Shown here: positions 16,470-22,856 of the stretch, in pieces
Position numbering within the stretch: position 1 is the stretch's first letter
Layout: each line of letters begins with the position of its first letter
From: a virus
DNA: 32,789 nt
Strand: one strand, 5' to 3'
Virus record (IMG/VR): IMGVR_UViG_3300025141_000426
Location: 1-32,789 of that record
Made by a program: the position numbers and the translations under genes
Notes under the pieces: model-generated
Seen by the model: the letters and a program-made list of their open reading frames with translations, nothing else
Databases searched by the model: none
What the model was told of the DNA's origin: nothing

Positions 16470-17849
16470 TTAATTATTTTTATTTATTACTTGTTCTCTT
16501 CTTTGTAGAGCTCGGGCAACTCTTTCTCGATTTCTGTTAGTTTTTTCTTCCTCGAAACCAAGGAATGTTTGTGTAGTTTCGGTATCTATTTCTAGTGTCC
16601 CATTGTCAAATTTACAATTCTCAAAAATGATACCGTCTTTTCCAAGTCTAGATTTAACAATAGCTATAGTCGCTAATCCCATTTCTTTCTGTTGTAAAGT
16701 CTTTGCGACGGATATTATAACATGACCAACTTGAGCTTTTTTAATGGAGCCTCCCATCTGGTCTGTGGTTACCACATCAGAAGATATAGAACTTCTATTC
16801 CCTTGGGTTGCTGTCCACCCAGCCATATTTAATTCATGACACATACCTTCGAATTTCCTCATAACTGAACCTTCACCCTTCCATTCATCATTAAATGCTC
16901 TATCGGGTAAAATACAATCTATATAGTCTATTAAAATCATATCAATTTTAATACCTTCAGAAATTATTTTTCTTACTTGGTTTTTTATTTGTAACATTGT
17001 CATTTCATCTGAAGGTAGTTTTTTAAGTATTAATCTACCACCTGTTTTTTTCATTTCGTCCGCTTTATCTAATACAGTCTCCTTATGTTCTGTTAATTTA
17101 TCATTAGGGATGCCTGTCCAACAAGTAAAATGTTTTCTTTGGATGATTTTTGGGTTGTCTTCAAAAAATATTTGTAGAACATTGTAACCCATATTAAATG
17201 CTGTATTCGCGAATCTTGTTAACATAGTTGTTTTCCCAACACCTGTCGGTGCTAATACCACCCCTATTTCACCTTTTGCTAAACCCCCATTTAAGATATT
17301 ATCTAAACCATCCACACCTGTAGGTACTGGGTGTCTATAATCATCTTCAAGTAATTTTTCTAACTCTGTAAAAATTTCGAAACTTCCTATGTCACCCTCA
17401 CCAATTTTAATAGCATCACGAATATACTCTTCACATTTATCATAACTTTCAAAATCACCTTTTTCCATTATATTTTCTACCTTTCTAATAGCTTTTTTTA
17501 ATTCTTGTTGTTTACAGAATTTAATGGACTTTTCTTTAATAAATAAATGGTCTTCGAAAGAAGCTTCTTTAATTTCTTTTAACATATCGAAAATATTTTT
17601 TCTTGCCATTTCCGAAGAAATTTCTATTCTTGTAAGTTGGTCCAAAGCGTCAAACGAAGGTGCTGTTTGGTATTTTTCATAATACTCTTTAATCAATTGC
17701 ATAATTAATCTGAAATATTGGTTGTCGAAATATTTAGCGTTAATTGCGTCAATTATTGACTGGAAAAAAGTATTATCTGTTACTATTAGATTAATTAATT
17801 TTAACTGAAAGTTATAACCTAAATAACCAAAATTTTTATTGTCTGTCAT
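16470..17849 (-). CDS. dnaB: Replicative DNA helicase, DnaB/T4 gp41-like
   Basis: A 459-aa hexameric 5'-3' replicative helicase. The helical N-terminal domain (about 1-150) is followed by a RecA-type motor: GGLAKGEIGVVLAPTGVGKT with Walker A at residues 200-208, the FFED acidic motif (about 228-231), Walker B DMILIDYID (303-311), and ATQGNRSS (about 347-354) as the sensor Gln motif. The C-terminus carries the IAIVKSRLGKDG DNA-binding/arginine-finger region typical of gp41-like enzymes. The gene lies 29 bases after the 149-aa unknown and 14 bases before the reductase. The start ATG is preceded by an A-rich run without Shine-Dalgarno, and a GTATTTATTA motif lies 15 bases upstream. No primase gene is seen nearby. 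Confidence 0.92.
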   Translation of the reverse strand: MTDNKNFGYLGYNFQLKLINLIVTDNTFFQSIIDAINAKYFDNQYFRLIMQLIKEYYEKYQTAPSFDALDQLTRIEISSEMARKNIFDMLKEIKEASFEDHLFIKEKSIKFCKQQELKKAIRKVENIMEKGDFESYDKCEEYIRDAIKIGEGDIGSFEIFTELEKLLEDDYRHPVPTGVDGLDNILNGGLAKGEIGVVLAPTGVGKTTMLTRFANTAFNMGYNVLQIFFEDNPKIIQRKHFTCWTGIPNDKLTEHKETVLDKADEMKKTGGRLILKKLPSDEMTMLQIKNQVRKIISEGIKIDMILIDYIDCILPDRAFNDEWKGEGSVMRKFEGMCHELNMAGWTATQGNRSSISSDVVTTDQMGGSIKKAQVGHVIISVAKTLQQKEMGLATIAIVKSRLGKDGIIFENCKFDNGTLEIDTETTQTFLGFEEEKTNRNRERVARALQRREQVINKNN

Positions 17850-17864
17850 ATTTTTTTATTCTTT

Positions 17865-17874
17865 TAATAAATAC
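17865..17874 (-). promoter_or_regulatory. GTATTTATTA motif upstream of helicase gene
   Basis: The minus strand carries GTATTTATTA in the 29-base gap after the 149-aa gene, 15 bases before the helicase ATG. It is identical to the 10-mer before the gp25-like gene (14230-14239), and both are followed by A-rich leader sequence. Whether it is a regulatory site is unknown. Confidence 0.3.
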
Positions 17875-17878
17875 TAGA

Positions 17879-18328
17879 TTAGCTGACTATTAAGTCATAA
17901 TCTTGGTAGTTGGTTGTAACTTTTCTTTGGGATAGTACTCCAGTCAATTCCCTCAATATATAAGATATTTGTGGTCTTATATCTACGGTGTATCTAACTT
18001 TTGGGGGATAGATGTTGGCAGGTGTGATTGTATCGTAAATTACTTTGTTTCCTTTTTTTATAGTTATCGTAAAATACGCGTCTTCTTGACCTTCATCTAA
18101 AACATTTTCTCTATAGTTACTTTCTAATAAATATAAAGTTTTAAGCTTTAAGTCATCCACAATATCCGTAACTACACCTTGTACAGCATAGTGTAAGTCT
18201 ATTGAGTTTGTGGCTCTATTGTTAAAGTTTCTAACTGAAAAGAATCTTTGACAAACTATATTATTTCCTAATTTTAATACGAACTCACATTTTTGTGTGT
18301 TCTCTCCTTTTTGTTTAATTTTACTCAT
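17879..18328 (-). CDS. Hypothetical protein in replication operon, 149 aa
   Basis: I do not recognise this protein. It is 149 aa, with a mixed alpha/beta pattern, basic N-terminus (MSKIKQKGENTQKC) and no transmembrane segment or known motif. The middle (LHYAVQGVVTDIVDDLKLKT) looks helical and is followed by alternating beta-like strands (YFTITIKKGNKVIY). The ATG overlaps the stop of the exonuclease gene by 8 bases (ATGAGTAA), so it is probably translationally coupled. T4 places small accessory proteins such as gp33 and the gp59 helicase loader near rnh, and a replication accessory role is possible here, but I see no likeness to those proteins. Confidence 0.8.
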   Translation of the reverse strand: MSKIKQKGENTQKCEFVLKLGNNIVCQRFFSVRNFNNRATNSIDLHYAVQGVVTDIVDDLKLKTLYLLESNYRENVLDEGQEDAYFTITIKKGNKVIYDTITPANIYPPKVRYTVDIRPQISYILRELTGVLSQRKVTTNYQDYDLIVS

Positions 18329-19349
18329 GTCTTTTATTTTTATAAAAATCTTTTTCTATTCTGGTTAATCTTAAAAATGGTCTCACAAAATCTACCCAAG
18401 CATCATCTTTCTTAGGTAAAATATTAAGAATTCCATCTGACATCATCAAGTCCAAAGCATTTTTCCAATGTCTTCCTTCTGGGTCAATCGCTTCATTTGA
18501 TAGGTCGTTTATTCCGTTTACGGCATCTTTGGTTAGAAATTGTTCCCCAACACCTATAATTTTATAATTTATTTCTAGTATAGAACTATCATTTTTTTCA
18601 TTATAAAGTATATTAGGTTGTTTCTGGGTTACCCCTTCTAGTATATTTTGTTCTTTTTTATTGATTTTATCTTTTGCGGTTATGGTATCTAGTATATCTT
18701 GTAGACTTACTTTTTCTTCCAATATCTCTGGTTTTATTTTTATAAGTGATTTTATACCCACCATTTTTATACCATATATATTATCAGAAGAGTCACCACA
18801 TATAGTTTTTGCTACTCTAACATTAAAAGGTGGTAAGTACACCCCATTTAAAGGTACTTTATCACCATCTTTAAATAACTTGTTTAAAGAAATAACATGT
18901 ACTGACACATTTTCTTTAATCAGTTGGAGTAGGTCTCTATCTGAAGTAAGGATTATAATATCTTCTTCTTGTGATTTTTCACAATAGTGTGCCATACAAT
19001 CATCTGCCTCACAAAATTTAAAGGTTGATTGTCTAACATAAAGTTCTTCTAGGTATTCTTGTATACGTAATTTCTGTCTCGCATAAGACTGTAGGTCGTC
19101 TTCTGATTTTGGTTTTAACCTTCTATTTAATTTATAGTCCGGATAAAATTCCAGTCTTGGTTTGGTGTTTTGTTCACCATCCCAAAAGACTACAATCTTA
19201 GTAAGTAAGTACGTATCTATTAGTTTTCTTAAGGTGTTAAGAAAATGGTACAACCCACCTATATGGTCTGTACCATTATACATATTTTTTATACCATGAA
19301 AACCAGTATTTAATAAGGAATTTCCGTCAACTAATAATGTTCTTGTCAA
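18321..19349 (-). CDS. rnh: 5'-3' exonuclease / T4 RNase H-like flap nuclease
   Basis: A 342-aa FEN1-type nuclease, the family that removes RNA primers and flaps from lagging-strand fragments. Metal-binding acidic clusters are visible in family order: LLVDGNS (D8), VVFWDGE (D57), CEADD (E114, D116, D117), TSDRD (D137, D139) and GDSSDN (D186, D189), followed by the helix-hairpin-helix part (GIKMVGIKSLIKI). The start is TTG at 19349. The frame has a TAA four codons upstream and no ATG before the essential D8, so a non-ATG start is required. It lies 30 bases after the FKBP gene and overlaps the 149-aa gene by 8 bases. The acidic set supports an active enzyme. Confidence 0.87.
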   Translation of the reverse strand: MTRTLLVDGNSLLNTGFHGIKNMYNGTDHIGGLYHFLNTLRKLIDTYLLTKIVVFWDGEQNTKPRLEFYPDYKLNRRLKPKSEDDLQSYARQKLRIQEYLEELYVRQSTFKFCEADDCMAHYCEKSQEEDIIILTSDRDLLQLIKENVSVHVISLNKLFKDGDKVPLNGVYLPPFNVRVAKTICGDSSDNIYGIKMVGIKSLIKIKPEILEEKVSLQDILDTITAKDKINKKEQNILEGVTQKQPNILYNEKNDSSILEINYKIIGVGEQFLTKDAVNGINDLSNEAIDPEGRHWKNALDLMMSDGILNILPKKDDAWVDFVRPFLRLTRIEKDFYKNKRHE

Positions 19350-19379
19350 AACACATTTTTAAAAGGTTAAACAATTTTT

Positions 19380-19814
19380 TTACTTTACTATTTCTAACAA
19401 TTCAATTTCAAAACTTAAATCTTCACCAGCTAAAGGATGGTTCATATCTAAATCTACACTTTCTTCGTTAATTTTTACTACTTGTCCTTGTACTGGTCTA
19501 CCTTTGTCATCTTGTCCTTGGATAAACCCGTTTAGTTCATATTTTAGTGATTCTGGGAATTCACTTTTTTTAACTGATATTATGGCCTCGTTAATGTACT
19601 CCCCATAAGCTTCTTTAGCTTTAATATCTATTTTAGTAGTAGTACCTATCTCTAAGTCTTTAACAGCATCATTAAATCCTTTTAATAATTGACCATCGTC
19701 AATTACAAATTCTAGTCCTTCACCCCTCTCTCTTGAGTTATCGAATTTTGAACCGTCTTTTAGTGTCCCTACGTAATGGACTTTTACTTTATCTCCTGAT
19801 TTTATTTTAGTCAT
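19380..19814 (-). CDS. FKBP-type peptidyl-prolyl isomerase, SlyD-like
   Basis: A 144-aa FKBP-type isomerase/chaperone. The N-terminal half shows KVKVHYVGTLKDGSKFDNSR and the GLEFVIDDGQLLKGFNDAVK region. Residues about 68-120 form an insert-in-flap-like chaperone domain (VKKSEFPESLKYELNGF onward). The C-terminal strand is the family's MNHPLAGEDLSFEIELLEI. It lacks the His/Cys-rich metal-binding tail of E. coli SlyD. Its ATG overlaps the end of uvsX by 8 bases (ATGACTAA), so the two are probably co-translated. Such a gene inside a phage replication operon is unusual. It may help fold Pro-rich phage proteins, including the giant tail proteins of this window, but that is a guess. Confidence 0.92.
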   Translation of the reverse strand: MTKIKSGDKVKVHYVGTLKDGSKFDNSRERGEGLEFVIDDGQLLKGFNDAVKDLEIGTTTKIDIKAKEAYGEYINEAIISVKKSEFPESLKYELNGFIQGQDDKGRPVQGQVVKINEESVDLDMNHPLAGEDLSFEIELLEIVK

Positions 19815-20811
19815 TTTCTTTTTCTATTTTTAAATCGAAATCACCACCCACACCTAACTGTTCAGACCAGAAGGTAGCATTTTCTTGTTTATACTTTTCT
19901 ATTGATTTTTTTTCTTCACTAGCTTCTCTTCCAGCGATGAATCCATGTGGTGTTATAAGTATTTTACCATCCTCATAACCTAAACCATTAACATGATTTT
20001 TCATAATGGTTATTTTTGTTCTAGTGGCAAATTTTACTTTTCGTTTTTCTTTAACTGCTGTAATATTTGTTGTACCACCATTTTTTTGATTTCCGAATCT
20101 AAATACCAGGGTTGAGTTTAACCATAGAGATTCACCACCTTTTGCTTTAATTTTTGGTTGTCCAAATGGGTTATCTGGTAATTCTACCCAAGGTTGGTTT
20201 ACAACTACCAAGGTGTTAGTGTATTTTGAGTCTTGTCTTCGTGATTTGCCGATTCTTTGATTTAGCCCCATCCCTATCTTATCTGCTAGTGTTGCTGCAT
20301 TATGCATTTTACCACCTTTACCATCAAAAGTCATCTTACAAGGTACAGAACCAACTGAATCCCATAAAAATAATAAATCATACTCCAATTCACCTTTATC
20401 TTGTGCATCTAGTAATGTGTTAATATAGTCTGTAATTTCTTCAATATACTGAAAATCATTGTTAAATAGAAAGAATCCATCCCAATCTATTTCTCCGGTA
20501 GTTTTATCCACCACCTCTTCACAATCAAATCCTAGAAGTTTTGCATGTTCAAAACCCCACTTTTGTTCAGTAATTATTAAAACAGGTAAAATTCCTTTAT
20601 TTTGTGCGTCTACCGCTGCTTTTATTAATGCGGTGGTTTTTCCTGTATCTGAATGACCAAGAAACATTTGTAAATGTCCCATTGCTGGTCCTGGTAAACC
20701 AGTAGCATCAAGGAAAGCTTTCCCTAAATCAAAAAATCTTTCTGGTTTAAAGTTAGCTTTCTTTGAGAATTTATTTTTCAAGTCTGAAAATGTTCTTTTT
20801 TTCAATGCCAT
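19807..20811 (-). CDS. uvsX: UvsX/RecA-like recombinase
   Basis: A 334-aa recombinase of the RecA/UvsX family, which forms filaments on ssDNA and drives strand exchange and recombination-dependent replication. Walker A is LGHSDTGKTT (residues 51-60) and Walker B is LLFLWDSVGSVP (about 146-157). An MHNAATLADKIGMGLNQRIG region and the VVNQPWVE segment after the ATPase core fit the L1/L2 DNA-binding side. The N-terminus is basic. The gene starts 8 bases after the gp32-like SSB gene and overlaps the FKBP gene by 8 bases. It is shorter than T4 UvsX (about 390 aa) but the core is complete. Confidence 0.9.
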   Translation of the reverse strand: MALKKRTFSDLKNKFSKKANFKPERFFDLGKAFLDATGLPGPAMGHLQMFLGHSDTGKTTALIKAAVDAQNKGILPVLIITEQKWGFEHAKLLGFDCEEVVDKTTGEIDWDGFFLFNNDFQYIEEITDYINTLLDAQDKGELEYDLLFLWDSVGSVPCKMTFDGKGGKMHNAATLADKIGMGLNQRIGKSRRQDSKYTNTLVVVNQPWVELPDNPFGQPKIKAKGGESLWLNSTLVFRFGNQKNGGTTNITAVKEKRKVKFATRTKITIMKNHVNGLGYEDGKILITPHGFIAGREASEEKKSIEKYKQENATFWSEQLGVGGDFDLKIEKEND

Positions 20812-20819
20812 ATCCCTAA

Positions 20820-21689
20820 TTAAAATGGTAAATCTTCGTCTTGTGGGTCGTTTGCTTGTGGGTCAGTACTACCACCTAAAGTTGTTGTAGAAGTATTACT
20901 TTTTGGTGCGCTTGGGTCGTCGTAAACATATTTCTTAAGTTCCGAGTCCCATACTGGGTCTAACCCTTTAGAGATTGCCTCTAAATATTCAACTGGTTTT
21001 TGTGAATAAACATCTTTCCAGGTTCTTTCATCACCTATCCATTCTTTAGATGTTGCTTCGTCAGTTGTTAATGGTGCTGGGTCTTCATACATAACAGCAG
21101 AAACTGTAGTATATTCACCTCTTCCACCTGGTAAAGGTACAGCTTGTAAAACTAAGATAAGGTCTCTACCTTCTTTAGCGTCAGTCACATCTCCTTTATT
21201 TCTCCAAATAGGAATAATTTTATCAATCGGTCCATCTCCTTTCCAATTGTGTTTAAATCTCCAAAACTTAACACCATCCTCTTCATTATCTCTATCGACC
21301 ACTTTAACAATGTAAAATTTTTGTGAACGATAAGAACGTGCTAATTCTTTCGATTGTGCATCTCCTGCTAATCTTAAAGCTTCTTCAACTTCATTTAAGG
21401 GACTTCTTTCACCAGATGGTCTTCCATCTGAATTTTTTCCTGGGTCATAAAGTTTTTGCCATCTTCCTTGTACTTGTACATTATGGAAGAATACTTCCTT
21501 AAATGGTGATGAACCGTCTGTTGTTGGTACGATTCTAATTCTTTTTTCTCCTTGTTTTGTTCCTTTTGGTAACATAATAGAAAGATATTGTTTCATTCTT
21601 TCTTCTGATGTCATTTGTGGTTTCGTGGAACCACCACTTTGTTTGTTTTTCTCGTATTGAGCTAAAACTGCATCTAAACTATTACTCAT
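20820..21689 (-). CDS. 32: Single-stranded DNA-binding protein, gp32-like
   Basis: A 289-aa protein resembling phage gp32-type SSBs. A basic N-terminal segment precedes an OB-fold-like core rich in aromatic and basic residues (RIRIVPTTDGSSPFKEVFFH; GRWQKLYDPG; FYIVKVVDRDNEEDGVKFWR), with an acidic C-terminal tail ending DPQDEDLPF, the typical partner-binding tail. No Cys occurs in the whole protein, so the zinc-binding Cys/His site of T4 gp32 is absent. It is the first gene of the DNA-metabolism block, behind a good promoter-like sequence, and lies 8 bases ahead of uvsX. The gene order SSB-UvsX supports the call. Confidence 0.83.
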   Translation of the reverse strand: MSNSLDAVLAQYEKNKQSGGSTKPQMTSEERMKQYLSIMLPKGTKQGEKRIRIVPTTDGSSPFKEVFFHNVQVQGRWQKLYDPGKNSDGRPSGERSPLNEVEEALRLAGDAQSKELARSYRSQKFYIVKVVDRDNEEDGVKFWRFKHNWKGDGPIDKIIPIWRNKGDVTDAKEGRDLILVLQAVPLPGGRGEYTTVSAVMYEDPAPLTTDEATSKEWIGDERTWKDVYSQKPVEYLEAISKGLDPVWDSELKKYVYDDPSAPKSNTSTTTLGGSTDPQANDPQDEDLPF

Positions 21690-21732
21690 AAATTTTCTTT
21701 TTAAATATTATTAATTAATAAACATATGAATA

Positions 21733-21761
21733 AATATACATATACATTACTGGTATGTCAA
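21733..21761 (-). promoter_or_regulatory. Sigma70-like promoter for SSB-uvsX replication operon
   Basis: On the minus strand TTGACA (21761-21756) is followed after 17 bases by TATATT (21738-21733), about 44 bases before the SSB ATG. This is a perfect -35 and a near-perfect -10 at ideal spacing, in a 90-base gene-free gap. The same bases also nearly fit the Bacteroidota pattern TTTG, about 20 bases, TAnnTTTG (here TATATTTA). Confidence 0.6.
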
Positions 21762-21779
21762 ATAAATAGTGGGGTAATT

Positions 21780-22556
21780 TTACTCTTCGTCTTCCGCGTC
21801 TGGGTCTCCGAAACTTTTCTGGATATCTACGTCACTGTAGTCTTCTACAGCGTCTTTGGTTAAAACATATTGTTTTTTACCGGTTTTGTCAAAAACCTCT
21901 TCTTTGTCAGTGAAAAAATCACTTAATGTTTTGTTATAAGGACCACTATCGTGTTTTCTTAACCCCAATTGTTCTTCAGGTGTACGTGGTCTATATTCTT
22001 CAAGTTTATCTTCTAAACTACTAATTTTATTAGCAACATCTTCCATAGACGATAATTGGTTTTCTAAATCTGAAAGTTTTGACATTAGGTCGTCTAGGCT
22101 TTCTGTGTTTTTAGATAATATATCTTTTTGGTCAGATAATTCAGAATTTACCTCATCTTGTTTACCTACTAAATCAGTAACATCAAGTTCTGTAGTATCT
22201 TCGTCACCACCTACCTCAGCATCAATTTCCATATCCATGTCCATATCCTCATCACCAGTATCGGTACCCATCTCATCTTCTGTTGGTACTTCTTCAGTGT
22301 CCGTTTCCATGTCCATATCTAATTCTTCATCACCACCTTCTACTTCAGTAGTGTCTGGAACTTCTTGTTCTGCCATTTCCATACCAAACCTTTTAGCGAG
22401 TCTTTCTACATGACTTCCCATACCAAGATTACTAAGACCACCAACATTATTGCCTACAGCAGTAGTATGTTGTTCATCCAAATTCTCAATGTTACGATTA
22501 ATTTGATTGAATCTTTTAAGTTCTTCTAGGATAGATTTTTCTAGTTCCTTAGCCAT
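21780..22556 (-). CDS. Acidic coiled-coil protein, 258 aa
   Basis: No known family was recognised. The protein is 258 aa in four parts: a helical start (LEKSILEELKRFNQINRNIE); an extremely acidic low-complexity stretch at about 64-128 with repeated Asp-Met and Glu/Asp-Thr units (for example DEDMDMDMEIDAE); a predicted coiled coil at about 130-188 (NTESLDDLMSKLSDLENQLS); and a mixed C-terminus ending in acidic residues. Its ATG overlaps the 79-aa gene by 8 bases (ATGGCTAA). It sits at the end of the virion gene run, just before the replication operon. It could be a virion component, a scaffold-like chaperone or a protein that binds basic partners; none can be shown. Confidence 0.82.
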   Translation of the reverse strand: MAKELEKSILEELKRFNQINRNIENLDEQHTTAVGNNVGGLSNLGMGSHVERLAKRFGMEMAEQEVPDTTEVEGGDEELDMDMETDTEEVPTEDEMGTDTGDEDMDMDMEIDAEVGGDEDTTELDVTDLVGKQDEVNSELSDQKDILSKNTESLDDLMSKLSDLENQLSSMEDVANKISSLEDKLEEYRPRTPEEQLGLRKHDSGPYNKTLSDFFTDKEEVFDKTGKKQYVLTKDAVEDYSDVDIQKSFGDPDAEDEE

Positions 22557-22788
22557 TTAATAATTGTTTTACTTGTCCGGAAGGTGATTCTACTTGTACT
22601 TTTCTGTTTACTCTAATACTATTTTCTACTCTTTCTATTAAACCATCTCTACTTCTAATAGTATAACAAATTCCAGTATCTAAGTCACAAACTTGTTGTC
22701 CTTCGGGTGTTTGTCCGTTTTCTACAATATTATCTGTTTTTTTACATAAAAAATTTCCTAATTTCTGTCTAAGTTGTTCTGTTATCAT
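22549..22788 (-). CDS. Hypothetical protein, 79 aa
   Basis: I do not recognise this small protein. The 79 aa include three Cys (FLCKKTDN, QQVCDLDTGICY) and a basic region (RVENSIRVNRKVQVESPSG), with no membrane segment. The coupled 8-base overlap with the acidic coiled-coil gene and the promoter-like sequence just upstream (about 22809-22835) suggest these two genes form one transcription unit, separate from the giant hub gene before them. Reading frame, overlap and leader support a real gene; function is unknown. Confidence 0.72.
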   Translation of the reverse strand: MITEQLRQKLGNFLCKKTDNIVENGQTPEGQQVCDLDTGICYTIRSRDGLIERVENSIRVNRKVQVESPSGQVKQLLNG

Positions 22789-22808
22789 AATATATTAGTA
22801 TATCTATA

Positions 22809-22835
22809 AATATACGTAAATTCATTAATAGTCAA
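22809..22835 (-). promoter_or_regulatory. Promoter-like sequence upstream of 79-aa gene
   Basis: On the minus strand TTGACT (22835-22830) is followed after 15 bases by TATATT (22814-22809), about 20 bases before the ATG at 22788, inside a 68-base gene-free gap. The spacing is shorter than ideal. It shares TTGAC and the 10-mer GTATATTTAT with the SSB operon promoter, which strengthens both. Confidence 0.42.
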
Positions 22836-22856
22836 CATAAAAAAGTATTTATGTAT

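Noticed and set aside
22105-22413. Plus-strand 102-aa Ser/Val-rich open frame
   Set aside because: It is the antisense shadow of the acidic Asp/Met repeat of the 258-aa protein; low complexity and no leader.
22805-22812. TATAAATA (T4 late promoter motif) on the plus strand
   Set aside because: It points rightward, away from the genes, into the end of the hub gene; all genes are on the minus strand.
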